A DNA stretch of 64,000 bases from Terrisporobacter vanillatitrophus (GTDB lineage: Bacteria; Bacillota; Clostridia; Peptostreptococcales; Peptostreptococcaceae), in NCBI RefSeq assembly GCF_051148895.1, contig NZ_CP154625.1, positions 1,984,001 to 2,048,000 on the forward strand. Direction: 5' to 3'. Each line of letters begins with the position of its first letter. Positions within the stretch are counted from its first letter, which is position 1. The notes under the pieces are model-generated. The model searched no databases. It was given only the letters and a program-made list of their open reading frames with translations, and was not told where the DNA came from. This document shows positions 40,252-49,974 of the stretch, one piece after another. Both the position numbers and the translations under genes were made by a program.

Positions 40252-43095
40252 ATGGAGATTGACAGAAATAAACTTACTCCTATGATGAAACAATACTTTG
40301 AATGTAAGGATAAATATCCTGATTGTATTCTATTTTTCAGATTAGGTGATTTTTACGAAATGTTCTTTGAAGATGCTATAGTTGCATCAAAAGTGCTAGA
40401 AATAGCATTAACAGGAAAATCTTGCGGTTTAGAAGAAAGAGCGCCTATGTGTGGTATTCCCTTTCATGCTGCCGCTTCATATATATCAAAATTAGTAGAA
40501 GCAGGATATAAAGTTGCCATTGGGGAGCAAATGGAAGATCCTCAAAGTGTAAAAGGTATAGTAAAAAGAGAAGTAATTCAAGTTGTTACACCAGGTACTG
40601 TTTTAGAAGGAAGTTTACTTGAAAATAAGAAGAATAACTATCTTATGTCTTTATATAAAGTAAATGACAAAATAGGACTTTCTTATGTTGATATAAGTAC
40701 GGGAGAAACAAATGCAACTTGTATAGCGAAAGATAAAGTTATTGAAGAAATAGCCAAAGTTAGCCCTTCAGAAATAATATTAAATGATTTAAGCTTCAAT
40801 AATAATTTAAAAAATATAGCCACAATGGGTAATATTTATATAAATGAAAATTTTGATGAAGAATATTTAAATACAAATATATTAAGTAAATATTTCAGTG
40901 AAGACTATTTAAGAACTTTAAGATTTGATAATGACAATTTAATAAAAACTAGTTTATGCATACTTCTTAATTATATTTATAATACTCAAAAACAAATAAC
41001 ATCAAATATAAATGTAATAAACATATATAATCCTATGGAATACATGGTTCTTGATATGTTTACTAGAATAAATCTTGAGTTAACTCAAACAATTAGAGGC
41101 TCTAAGAAAAAAGGATCGCTACTACATGTATTAGATAAAACATCAACTGCCATGGGTGGTAGACTTCTTAGAAAATACGTGGAAGAACCTTTAGTTAATA
41201 AAAACAAAATAGATGAAAGACTAGATGTTATTGAAGAAATAAAAGAAGATTTTTCATTGAGAGAAGATTTAATAGACATCTTAAAAAATGTCTACGACAT
41301 AGAAAGAATTTGTGGAAAAATTGCCTTTGAAAAAGTAACTCCAAAAGAAATGATTAACTTAAAAAATTCCATAGAAAAGCTGCCGCTTTTAAGAGATAGA
41401 ATAAACTCTTGTGATGGAGATACTATAAAAAAATACATAGACAATATGCAAGACTTAAAAGACATTTATGAGCTAATAAATGAAGCTATTATGGAAGAGC
41501 CTAGTATTACAATTAAAGATGGAAATATAATAAAATCATCTTATAATGAAGAGTTAAGAGAACTTAGGGATATTTCAAAAAATGGAGCTTTCATGATAAA
41601 AGATATAGAAAATCGTGAAAGAGAAAAAACAGGAGTTAAGTCTCTTAAAATAGGATTTAATAAAGTTTTTGGTTACTATATAGAAATAACTAAAGTAAAC
41701 TTGGCAAACTTAGATTTGGAAGGCAGGTATATAAGAAAACAAACTCTAAGTAATGCAGAAAGATTTATAACAGAAGAATTAAAAGAAATAGAAGATAAAA
41801 TTCTACATGCTGAGGAAAAAATAAAAGCATTAGAATATGAGATTTTTGTAAAAATTAGACAAACTATTTATAATAACATTGATAGAATTCAAAATGTTGC
41901 TAAAATCATAGGTAATATAGATGTATTTACTTCATTTGCTACAGTAGCTCATATTAATAACTATGTTAAGCCAAATATTAATAATGATAGTAAACTGGAT
42001 ATAAAAAATGGGCGTCACCCAGTTATTGAAAACATAGTGGGAGAAGAAAACTTTGTTCCAAATGATACTTATTTAAATAGTAATGAAAATATTATAAATA
42101 TAATTACAGGACCTAACATGGCTGGTAAATCTACATATATGAGGCAAACAGCCATAATTTGTTTAATGGCACATATGGGGTCATTTGTACCAGCAGATTA
42201 CGCTAATATTCCAATTTGCGATAGAATATTTACTAGAGTAGGTGCAAGTGATGACTTATCACAAGGTCAATCAACATTTATGGTTGAAATGAGCGAAGTT
42301 TCTCATATATTAAAAAATGCCACAGACAAAAGTTTAGTTATACTAGACGAAATAGGTAGGGGTACATCAACTTATGATGGTATAAGTTTAGCTTGGTCCA
42401 TAGTTGAATATATAGAAAAATATATTAAATGTAAGACTTTATTTGCAACTCATTATCACGAATTAACTGAGCTAGAAAATGAATTTGATGAAGTTAAAAA
42501 CTACTCTATTGCTGTTAAAGATGACGGAGAAAATATAATTTTCCTTAGAAAAATCATAGATCAAGCAGCAGATAAAAGTTATGGTATTTATGTTGCTAAA
42601 CTTGCTAAGCTTCCAGATGAAGTTATTAATAGATCATCAGAAATTTTAAAGGATTTAGAAAAAAATCATATATATAACGGCTACGCCATAAATGGAGGAG
42701 CTAATAATGAAGATGCCAATTTAGACACAAAGAACAAACGTTCGGACGGCAAAAATTCCGCACTAAACTTAGAATTAGAACTAAAAAGGCTTGAAGATAG
42801 CAATTTAAAAAATGAAAATGAGCATTTGAAATTAGAAAAAGAAAGCTTAAATAAGACTTATAAAAAGTTAAAAAAAGATTATGAAAAATTAAATGATGAA
42901 TATGAAAGACTACAAAGAGAAAACTTGGATAATGTAGCAAATAAAGAAGTAGCTGTAAGTGTGGATCAAATATCTTTTGATATAGTTAAAGATGATGATA
43001 TATTAGAAGAAATAAAAAATCTAGACATATTAAGTATGACACCACTAGATGCAATGAACGCACTTTTCAATCTTCAAAAGAAAGCAAAAAAATAG
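40252..43095 (+). CDS. mutS: DNA mismatch repair ATPase MutS with a coiled-coil insertion
   Basis: Recognises mismatches and recruits MutL. 947 residues, about 70-90 longer than usual. The N-terminal mismatch-binding motif is FRLGDFYEMFFEDA (Phe-x-Glu) near residue 25. The ATPase has Walker A TGPNMAGKSTYMRQTA near residue 617 and Walker B VILDEIGRGTSTYDG near residue 697. Residues about 815-910 are an extra Lys/Glu/Leu heptad-like coiled coil (LNLELELKRLEDSNLKNENE onward) before the conserved C-terminal dimerisation helix (LDILSMTPLDAMNALFNLQ). AAGGAGG precedes ATG 40252. First gene of a repair operon. Confidence 0.96.
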   Translation: MEIDRNKLTPMMKQYFECKDKYPDCILFFRLGDFYEMFFEDAIVASKVLEIALTGKSCGLEERAPMCGIPFHAAASYISKLVEAGYKVAIGEQMEDPQSVKGIVKREVIQVVTPGTVLEGSLLENKKNNYLMSLYKVNDKIGLSYVDISTGETNATCIAKDKVIEEIAKVSPSEIILNDLSFNNNLKNIATMGNIYINENFDEEYLNTNILSKYFSEDYLRTLRFDNDNLIKTSLCILLNYIYNTQKQITSNINVINIYNPMEYMVLDMFTRINLELTQTIRGSKKKGSLLHVLDKTSTAMGGRLLRKYVEEPLVNKNKIDERLDVIEEIKEDFSLREDLIDILKNVYDIERICGKIAFEKVTPKEMINLKNSIEKLPLLRDRINSCDGDTIKKYIDNMQDLKDIYELINEAIMEEPSITIKDGNIIKSSYNEELRELRDISKNGAFMIKDIENREREKTGVKSLKIGFNKVFGYYIEITKVNLANLDLEGRYIRKQTLSNAERFITEELKEIEDKILHAEEKIKALEYEIFVKIRQTIYNNIDRIQNVAKIIGNIDVFTSFATVAHINNYVKPNINNDSKLDIKNGRHPVIENIVGEENFVPNDTYLNSNENIINIITGPNMAGKSTYMRQTAIICLMAHMGSFVPADYANIPICDRIFTRVGASDDLSQGQSTFMVEMSEVSHILKNATDKSLVILDEIGRGTSTYDGISLAWSIVEYIEKYIKCKTLFATHYHELTELENEFDEVKNYSIAVKDDGENIIFLRKIIDQAADKSYGIYVAKLAKLPDEVINRSSEILKDLEKNHIYNGYAINGGANNEDANLDTKNKRSDGKNSALNLELELKRLEDSNLKNENEHLKLEKESLNKTYKKLKKDYEKLNDEYERLQRENLDNVANKEVAVSVDQISFDIVKDDDILEEIKNLDILSMTPLDAMNALFNLQKKAKK

Positions 43096-43143
43096 CGCCT
43101 ACACAGTGAGAGCCCATAAAAACTCATTCTTTGGAGGGATATT

Positions 43144-45165
43144 ATGTCAAAGAAAATAAATATACTAGATGATATAACCATAAATAAAATAGCAGCAGGA
43201 GAAGTAGTCGAAAGACCTTCTTCTGTAACTAAAGAATTAATTGAAAACTCCATAGATGCTAATTCTACACAAATAGTTATAGACATAATTGATGGAGGAA
43301 AAAAACAAATAAGAATAACAGATAATGGTAGCGGAATTTTATCCAGTGAAGTAGACAAATCCTTTTTAAGACACGCTACTAGTAAAATAAAAGAAATAGA
43401 TGACTTATACGACTTATATTCTTTAGGTTTTAGAGGTGAAGCTTTAGCTTCCATAGCTTCTGTATCTCGTTTGGAAATGATTACAAAAACCAAGGAAGAA
43501 CCTATTGGAACAAAAGTTATTTTAGAAGGTGGAAAAGAAATTTTAAAAGAGCCTGTGGGGACAAAGAATGGAACTACAATTATTATAAAAGACTTATTCT
43601 TTAACACTCCTGCTAGACAGAAGTTCTTAAAATCCACACATGCAGAAACTATAAATATAAGTGATTTAATTAATAAACTAGCCATAGGAAATACACATAT
43701 ACAATTTAAATATATAAATAATGGAAAGTTAATGCTAAATACTCCAGGAGATGGAAAGCTTCTTTCTGTTATTAGAAGTATCTATGGAAAAGAGATAGTT
43801 GAAAATTTAATTGAAATTGATGAAAAGGGTGAATGTTGCAGCATTTCAGGATATATAGGAAATAACAATATTTATCGCTCAAATAAAAACTTGCAGCATA
43901 TTTACATAAATAATAGATTTGTAAAAAGTAAAATAATATTAGATGCCATAAATGAAGCATATAAAAGTATTATACCAATTAATAAACACGGTGTATGTTT
44001 TTTAAATATTGATATAAATCCTTCAAAAATAGATGTTAATATCCACCCTACAAAAATGGAAATTAAGTTTGAAAATGATAAGGATTTATATATAGAAATT
44101 AGAGATTTATTAAAAAGAAAGTTATTAAATACTGCTTTAATTGGTAAATATGAAAGCTACGACAGAAGACCTATTGTAAGTGAAAATAAAGAAGCATATT
44201 TAGAAAAAAAAGAAGAAAGTTTAAATACTGTAATTTCAAATAAAATAAATAAAACTACGCCAATAGAAGCCCTGGATGCTAGTAATTCATTTATGTCTCT
44301 TGAAGATGCTTTAAACAAGGAAAATAATAAAAAAGACCATAGGGAAAGTTTAAATAATGCTAATAAAGAAGAAACTTCTAATATAGCAAGTAAAAAACAA
44401 GATTTACAAGAGAATATTAAGCTTCAACCTTTAGAAAATAAAAAAAATGAATACTTTATTCATGGCAATATTGACCTTAGTAAATCATTTACTTTTGACG
44501 AGCTAGAATCTTTGAGTAATGTAGATAATAAAATTAATGATGTTGAAATAATTAAGGAAGAAAATACTATAAACAATGAAAATAGATTTTCAATTACTGA
44601 TTTTAAAGTTGTAGGAAGTATACTTAACACTTATATTGTACTTGAAAAAAATAATTCCATGTACTTATTAGATCAACATGCAGCTCACGAGAAAGTACTA
44701 TATGAAGAGTATATGAAAAAATTCAAAAGCCATAAAATAGATATGCAAATGTTGTTAGATCCCATAGTAATAGAAATATCAAATGTGGATATGTTAAAAG
44801 TAGAATCAAACCTTGACTTGTTTTTAAATTTTGGTTTTGAAATTGAGCTATTTGGTAATAATCACATTATGATAAGAGGCGTACCTACTATTTTTGGTAA
44901 CCCTGAAAGTGAGAAATTTATTCTTCAAATTATTGATAATATAGAGGATTTGAAAAATAGTTATGACTTAAAAGGAGATAAGTTTGCCTCAATGGCGTGC
45001 AGAGCTGCTATAAAAGCAAATGATAAAATTCATACTATGGAAATGAAAAAGCTTCTGTCTCAAATGGAATTATGTGAAAATCCATTTACGTGTCCTCACG
45101 GTAGACCTACCATAGTTGAAATATCAAAAAAAGAAATTGAAAAAATGTTTAAAAGAATTATGTAA
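43144..45165 (+). CDS. mutL: DNA mismatch repair endonuclease MutL
   Basis: 673 residues; GGAGGG precedes ATG 43144. The GHKL ATPase is complete: IAAGEVVERPSSVTKELIENSIDA near residue 12 (split: VVERPSSV and ELIENSIDA), DNGSGI, and FRGEALASIASV near residue 98. An Asn/Lys-rich linker covers about 340-470. The C-terminal domain has the metal-binding nuclease motif LLDQHAAHEKVLYEE near residue 511 and CPHGRPT near the end. Both mark a MutL that nicks DNA itself, as expected without MutH. 48 bases after mutS. Confidence 0.96.
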   Translation: MSKKINILDDITINKIAAGEVVERPSSVTKELIENSIDANSTQIVIDIIDGGKKQIRITDNGSGILSSEVDKSFLRHATSKIKEIDDLYDLYSLGFRGEALASIASVSRLEMITKTKEEPIGTKVILEGGKEILKEPVGTKNGTTIIIKDLFFNTPARQKFLKSTHAETINISDLINKLAIGNTHIQFKYINNGKLMLNTPGDGKLLSVIRSIYGKEIVENLIEIDEKGECCSISGYIGNNNIYRSNKNLQHIYINNRFVKSKIILDAINEAYKSIIPINKHGVCFLNIDINPSKIDVNIHPTKMEIKFENDKDLYIEIRDLLKRKLLNTALIGKYESYDRRPIVSENKEAYLEKKEESLNTVISNKINKTTPIEALDASNSFMSLEDALNKENNKKDHRESLNNANKEETSNIASKKQDLQENIKLQPLENKKNEYFIHGNIDLSKSFTFDELESLSNVDNKINDVEIIKEENTINNENRFSITDFKVVGSILNTYIVLEKNNSMYLLDQHAAHEKVLYEEYMKKFKSHKIDMQMLLDPIVIEISNVDMLKVESNLDLFLNFGFEIELFGNNHIMIRGVPTIFGNPESEKFILQIIDNIEDLKNSYDLKGDKFASMACRAAIKANDKIHTMEMKKLLSQMELCENPFTCPHGRPTIVEISKKEIEKMFKRIM

Positions 45166-45177
45166 GAAAGGATTGTT

Positions 45178-46119
45178 ATGAATAAAATACCACTTATCAT
45201 TCTAACAGGACCTACGGCCGTTGGAAAAACGGCTTTATCAATAGAGTTAGCAAAGGACCTAAATGCAGAAATTATATCTGCTGACTCTATGCAAATATAT
45301 GAATATATGGATATAGGAAGTGCTAAAGTTACTAAAGAAGAAATGGATGGAGTAACACATCATATGATAGATGAAGTTAAACCAGATTTTCCTTTTTCTG
45401 TTTCAGAGTTTCAAAATAGAGCAAATAAATATATAAGAGAAGTAGCTAATAAAGGTAAAAATGTGCTAGTTACAGGTGGTACAGGCTTATACCTTAATGC
45501 ATTAATTTACAATATGGATTTTGCAAAATCCAATAGTAATACTAAGTTAAGAGAAGAATTAGAAAATGAACTTAAGGAAAAAGGCATAGATTATATGCAT
45601 GAAAGATTAAAATCATTAGATAGTGAAGCTGCTTCTAGGATACATAAAAACAACACTAAAAGAGTTATAAGAGCCTTAGAAGTATGTTTATCTGGGAAGA
45701 AAATGCAAGACTTTTCCAATGATTTAAAATACAATGAAGATTACTTACCAATAATAATTGTATTAAATCGTCATAGAGAATTACTTTATGAGAGAATAAA
45801 CAAAAGAGTAGATATTATGATGGAAGCAGGATTAGTTGAAGAAGTTAAAAAATTACTACATATGGGATATGATAAAAACTTAATTTCTATGCAAGGAATA
45901 GGCTACAAAGAAATCGTTAAATATCTAGAAGGTGAATATACTTTAGAAGAAGCTATAGAAATAATTAAAAGAGATTCAAGAAGATATGCCAAAAGACAAA
46001 TAACTTGGTTTAAAAGATATAAAGATAGTAAATGGTTTGATTTGGAAAAGTATGATAATATGGAATTACTTAAAGAAGATATTATTAACTTTATTGAAAA
46101 TATATCTAAAAATGTATAA
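45178..46119 (+). CDS. miaA: tRNA dimethylallyltransferase
   Basis: Transfers a dimethylallyl group to N6 of A37 in tRNAs, making the substrate of MiaB. 313 residues; AAAGGA precedes ATG 45178, 12 bases after mutL. P-loop TGPTAVGKTALSIELA near residue 10, SADSMQIYEYMDIGSAK near residue 36, VTGGTGLYLNALI near residue 97, and the C-terminal RYAKRQITWFKR near residue 270. Complete. Confidence 0.97.
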   Translation: MNKIPLIILTGPTAVGKTALSIELAKDLNAEIISADSMQIYEYMDIGSAKVTKEEMDGVTHHMIDEVKPDFPFSVSEFQNRANKYIREVANKGKNVLVTGGTGLYLNALIYNMDFAKSNSNTKLREELENELKEKGIDYMHERLKSLDSEAASRIHKNNTKRVIRALEVCLSGKKMQDFSNDLKYNEDYLPIIIVLNRHRELLYERINKRVDIMMEAGLVEEVKKLLHMGYDKNLISMQGIGYKEIVKYLEGEYTLEEAIEIIKRDSRRYAKRQITWFKRYKDSKWFDLEKYDNMELLKEDIINFIENISKNV

Positions 46120-46189
46120 TATTATAATATAATTGTTTGTAGATATATGAGAGTATGTTTAATATAATTTAGTCGGGAGGATATTATTA

Positions 46190-46438
46190 ATGAAAAATAC
46201 TGCTTTAAATTTACAAGATTTATTTTTAAATAATGCTAGGAAAGAAAGAGTACCTGTAACAATATTTTTGATGAATGGTGTTCAAGTTAAAGGTTATGTA
46301 AAAGGATTTGATAGTTACATAGTATTAGTGGAAGGTGAAAATAAACAACAAAATCTAATTTATAAACATGCAGTTTCTACAATAGTACCAGGCAAAAGCA
46401 TAAATTTACAAAACACAAATCAAAATAATATGAAGTAA
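46190..46438 (+). CDS. hfq: RNA chaperone Hfq
   Basis: 82 residues; GGGAGG precedes ATG 46190. Sm1 motif LNNARKERVPVTIFLMNGVQVKGYV (Gln-8 equivalent is in NLQDLFL, with VTIFLMNG central) and Sm2 YKHAVSTIVPGK. It forms a hexameric ring that binds small RNAs and U-rich 3' ends. The tail is short and Gln/Asn-rich. The position after miaA is the conserved bacterial order. Confidence 0.96.
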   Translation: MKNTALNLQDLFLNNARKERVPVTIFLMNGVQVKGYVKGFDSYIVLVEGENKQQNLIYKHAVSTIVPGKSINLQNTNQNNMK

Positions 46439-46448
46439 TCTAAAGACA

Positions 46449-46503
46449 AAAGGTACTTATACTAACCTACAAAAATTATAGGTTAATATAAGTACCTTTT
46501 TTA
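46449..46503 (+). terminator. Intrinsic terminator after hfq
   Basis: AAAGGTACTTATA pairs with TATAAGTACCTTT, with an inner TAACCTA/TAGGTTA stem, then TTTT. Confidence 0.9.
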
Positions 46504-46588
46504 ATTATTTTCCTTTAAATCTTGAACTTAAATTTTTACTATGATAAAATTTTTAAAGTGACAAATAAAAGAAAATAGGTGAGATTAA

Positions 46589-47869
46589 GTGCTTAAAGAG
46601 ACAAGTGAATTACTAAAAGAATATTATGGATTAGATGATGAAACTTTTGACTTATCTAATGAAGTAATGGAAGATATAAAAGATCAATTTGATAAGATAA
46701 AACAAATAAGAGAATTTAACCAATATAAAGTATTAAGAGCTATGCAAAGAGCACATTTAAGTGATAACCATTTTAACTGGACAACAGGATATGGATACAA
46801 TGATATTGGTCGTGAAAAAATAGAAGAAATATTTGCAGATGTATTTGGAGCAGAAGATGCTTTAGTTAGACCAATAATAGTGAATGGAACTCATGCCTTA
46901 AGTTTATGCATCCAAGGTATAGTTAGACCAGGAGATGAAATATTATCAATAACAGAAAAGCCTTATGATACGCTACAAGGTGTAATAGGTATAAGAGAGG
47001 AAAAAGGGTCTCTTAAAGAATTTGGTGTTACATATGAAGATGTGGATTTCTTACCAAATGGTAATATTGACTTAGAAGGTGTTAAGAAAAAAATAAACGA
47101 AAAAACTAAACTAGTAATGATACAAAGATCTAAAGGATATTCTTGGAGAAAATCTTTATCAATAGAAGATATAAAAGAAGCTATAGAAGTGGTTAAATCA
47201 GTTAATAAGGACTTAATAGTTATGGTAGATAACTGTTATGGTGAATTCCTAGATACAAAAGAACCTACTGAGGTAGGAGCTGATATTATGGCTGGTTCTT
47301 TAATTAAAAATCCAGGTGGAGGGCTTGCTTTAACGGGTGGCTACATAGCAGGTAGAAAAGACTTAGTTGAAATGATATCTTACAGATTAACTACACCAGG
47401 TATAGGAAAAGAATGTGGTTTAACATTTGGAACTACAAGAAATGTGCTACAAGGGTTTTTCATGGCACCATATGTTACATCTCAAGCTGTAATGGGTGCA
47501 ATATACTGTGCTAGAATGTTTGAAAGATTAGGATATGATGTTCTTCCAAAGTATAATGATTTAAGAAGTGATATTATACAAGTTGTAAGACTTAAAAATG
47601 CAGAGGAAGTTATAGCTTTTTGTCAAGGAGTTCAAGCTGCTGCCCCAGTAGATTCTTATGTAAAACCAGAACCATGGGCAATGCCAGGATATGAAGATGA
47701 AGTAATAATGGCTGCAGGCGCTTTTATTCAAGGCTCATCAATAGAACTTAGTGCAGACGCTCCAATAAGACCTCCATATAATGTTTACTTCCAAGGTGGA
47801 CTTACATTTGACCACTCAAAAATGGGAACATTAAAAGCAGTAGAATATATTAAAAAAATAAATAAATAG
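46589..47869 (+). CDS. ynbB: YnbB/aluminium-resistance family PLP enzyme (methionine gamma-lyase-like)
   Basis: 426 residues; AGGTGAG lies 6 bases before GTG 46589, the best start. A fold-type I PLP enzyme: the Schiff-base lysine is in AGSLIKNPGGGLALTGGYIAG near residue 241, the cofactor Asp in VMVDNCYGEFLDT near residue 213, and GTHALSLCIQGIVRPGDEI near residue 95. Called methionine gamma-lyase family or aluminium resistance protein; real substrate not known. It regularly lies next to hfq/mutL in Firmicutes. It has its own terminator. Confidence 0.88.
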   Translation: MLKETSELLKEYYGLDDETFDLSNEVMEDIKDQFDKIKQIREFNQYKVLRAMQRAHLSDNHFNWTTGYGYNDIGREKIEEIFADVFGAEDALVRPIIVNGTHALSLCIQGIVRPGDEILSITEKPYDTLQGVIGIREEKGSLKEFGVTYEDVDFLPNGNIDLEGVKKKINEKTKLVMIQRSKGYSWRKSLSIEDIKEAIEVVKSVNKDLIVMVDNCYGEFLDTKEPTEVGADIMAGSLIKNPGGGLALTGGYIAGRKDLVEMISYRLTTPGIGKECGLTFGTTRNVLQGFFMAPYVTSQAVMGAIYCARMFERLGYDVLPKYNDLRSDIIQVVRLKNAEEVIAFCQGVQAAAPVDSYVKPEPWAMPGYEDEVIMAAGAFIQGSSIELSADAPIRPPYNVYFQGGLTFDHSKMGTLKAVEYIKKINK

Positions 47870-47881
47870 CATAATAAATTA

Positions 47882-47920
47882 AAAAAGTCTTAATATATAA
47901 TTGTATTAAGGCTTTTTTAC
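47882..47920 (+). terminator. Intrinsic terminator after ynbB
   Basis: AAAAGTCTTAATA pairs with TATTAAGGCTTTT (one G-T pair), followed by TT. Confidence 0.8.
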
Positions 47921-48013
47921 TTATCAAGAACATAATATTGCTTCCAAATAGGGAAATAATTTATATAAGTACGTAATACAAGTATATTAAAGAATAGAAG
48001 GTGTTTTAATCAT

Positions 48014-49108
48014 ATGGAAATGTGTATTTTTTTAGGAGCGGGAGCTTCTGCAGCAGAAAATTTACCTATACAAAATGAATTATTTTCTAATTATTTTAAG
48101 AACAGTCTTCCTTTGCATTCATATAGCAAAATGAATACAAATCTTAGAGTGTTTTTTAAAGAAATGTTTAATATTGACGTTTTACTAGATGATATAGATA
48201 AGGTTAATTTCCCAACATTTGAAGAAGTGCTTGGTATCTTAGATATGGCAGAACAAAGAAGAGAATCATTTAAAAATTTTGGAACAGATACTTATAATAA
48301 TAGAAGTGGGTCAATTAATCTTTTGCGACAATATTTAATATTATTAACTGCAAATTCAATTAATAATCCAGCAAAAGCAAGTAATAAGTACCATGAATTA
48401 TTATTAAATAATTTAATGAAGAAAGAACAATTGCTTAGTACAACTTTTATAAGTGTAAACTATGATATTCATATAGATAACACAATTTCTAAATTGTATA
48501 ATAAAGAAAAGATGCCTGTAATGCTAGATTATGGAGTGGATTTTGCTAATTTTAATTTTAAGGATAGTTCTTGGAAAAGACCTTGTGGAAAAACTATAAA
48601 ATTGTATAAGATACATGGTTCGCTAAATTGGTTATACTGTCCCATATGTTCAAGTTTAACACTTACTCCATATGAAGGTGGTGTAATGAGGATTTTAAAT
48701 AATCAAGATGAAGCTACTTGTTTGAATTGTAATGAGCGTACGATTCCAATAATAGTTCCGCCTACATATTTTAAAAATATGTCTAATGTTTATTTAAGTA
48801 GTGTATGGAATAAAGCAGAAGCTTCATTAAGAAAAGCTGACCTGATTATCTTTTGTGGATATTCATTTCCAGAAGCAGATATTCATATTAAATATATGTT
48901 AAAAAGAGTTCAAACAAGTAGAAATAAAAAGCCTTTAAAGATAATGGTATTTAATAATCATGAAAATAAATTAGAATCAGCTTTAAAAAAAGAAGAGATG
49001 AGATATAAAAGATTTTTGGGTGAAGATATTATTTTTACTAAACATTCTTTTCAGGATTTTGCCATGGATCCGTATAAATATATAAATTTTATAAAAAATG
49101 ATAATTAA
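48014..49108 (+). CDS. SIR2-like NAD-binding protein with a zinc ribbon
   Basis: 364 residues; AGAAGGTG precedes ATG 48014 (an ATG at 48020 is also possible). The SIR2-fold marks are FLGAGAS at residue 5, FISVNYDIHIDN near residue 150, LYKIHGSLNWLY near residue 198, and FCGYSFPEADIHIKY near residue 285. A four-Cys zinc ribbon, CPIC...CLNC, occupies about residues 210-240. Unlike true sirtuins it has a long helical insert (about 45-140). Stand-alone SIR2_2 proteins act as NAD-degrading effectors in several phage-defence systems, but this one lacks a recognised partner, so a defence role is inference. The gene replaces the lexA-type neighbour often seen downstream of hfq/ynbB. Confidence 0.78.
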   Translation: MEMCIFLGAGASAAENLPIQNELFSNYFKNSLPLHSYSKMNTNLRVFFKEMFNIDVLLDDIDKVNFPTFEEVLGILDMAEQRRESFKNFGTDTYNNRSGSINLLRQYLILLTANSINNPAKASNKYHELLLNNLMKKEQLLSTTFISVNYDIHIDNTISKLYNKEKMPVMLDYGVDFANFNFKDSSWKRPCGKTIKLYKIHGSLNWLYCPICSSLTLTPYEGGVMRILNNQDEATCLNCNERTIPIIVPPTYFKNMSNVYLSSVWNKAEASLRKADLIIFCGYSFPEADIHIKYMLKRVQTSRNKKPLKIMVFNNHENKLESALKKEEMRYKRFLGEDIIFTKHSFQDFAMDPYKYINFIKNDN

Positions 49109-49160
49109 TCTTAAAATAGTGCTAAAATATAGTATTAAAAAATATTAGAGGGGGATAAAA

Positions 49161-49871
49161 ATGTTTGGAGTAATTGTAAATAGCTTAGCTATAATTTGTG
49201 GAGGAGTATTAGGTTTAATAATAAATAAAGGAATACCTAAACGATTGGATAAATCTATTATGGATGGATTGGCACTTGTAGTTACATATATGGGGATATC
49301 TGGTGCACTAAAAGGAGATAATCCATTATATGTAATAATATCTATTACAGTTGGTATAATCATAGGAGAGTTAATTGATATAGACAATTTACTAAACAAA
49401 TTAGGATCATATTTAGGTGAAAAATTATCTAAAAAAAATATATCAACTTCAGATGAAGTAAGTAAAGAAAATAATATATCAAAGGGATTTGTTTCTTCTA
49501 GTTTATTATTTTGTGTAGGAGCTATGGCTGTAGTTGGATCTATACAAAGTGGACTTTCAAATGATCATTCAGTATTGCTTGCAAAATCAGTATTAGATGG
49601 GATTTCTTCAATATTTTTTGCTGCATCAATGGGCGTAGGAGTATTATTATCAAGCATAGCTGTTTTTCTATATGAAGGAATAATCACCCTAGGAGCGTCT
49701 GGATTATCAAATATACTAAGTACCAATGTTATAACCTATATGACATGTGTAGGAAGTTTATTAATTATGGCTATGGGATTAAATATGCTTAAAGCATGTG
49801 ATATAAAAGTTGCAAATATGCTACCAGCTATGTTTATTCCTATAATTATGGGGATTTTCAACATTATTTAG
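49161..49871 (+). CDS. DUF554 membrane protein
   Basis: 236 residues; AGAGGGGG precedes ATG 49161. Six or so membrane helices with glycine-rich starts (FGVIVNSLAIICGGVLGLIIN; GLALVVTYMGISGALKG; FVSSSLLFCVGAMAVVGSIQSGL). The GAMAVVGSIQSGL and KSVLDGISSIFFAASMGVGV stretches are typical of DUF554/YqgA-like proteins, which are of unknown function and possibly transporters. Follows the SIR2-like gene by 52 bases but with its own strong ribosome site. Confidence 0.9.
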   Translation: MFGVIVNSLAIICGGVLGLIINKGIPKRLDKSIMDGLALVVTYMGISGALKGDNPLYVIISITVGIIIGELIDIDNLLNKLGSYLGEKLSKKNISTSDEVSKENNISKGFVSSSLLFCVGAMAVVGSIQSGLSNDHSVLLAKSVLDGISSIFFAASMGVGVLLSSIAVFLYEGIITLGASGLSNILSTNVITYMTCVGSLLIMAMGLNMLKACDIKVANMLPAMFIPIIMGIFNII

Positions 49872-49974
49872 AAGAAGTTTTAGACAAATTATTTATTTGG
49901 AAGGAATATAACTCTTAAAATCAAATATTTAGTAATAAAATGAATTAATATTTGATTTTTAGGAGGGGAACTAA

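Noticed and set aside
43074..43685. 203-codon minus-strand frame over the start of mutL
   Set aside because: Antisense shadow of a well-supported gene, without ribosome site or motif.
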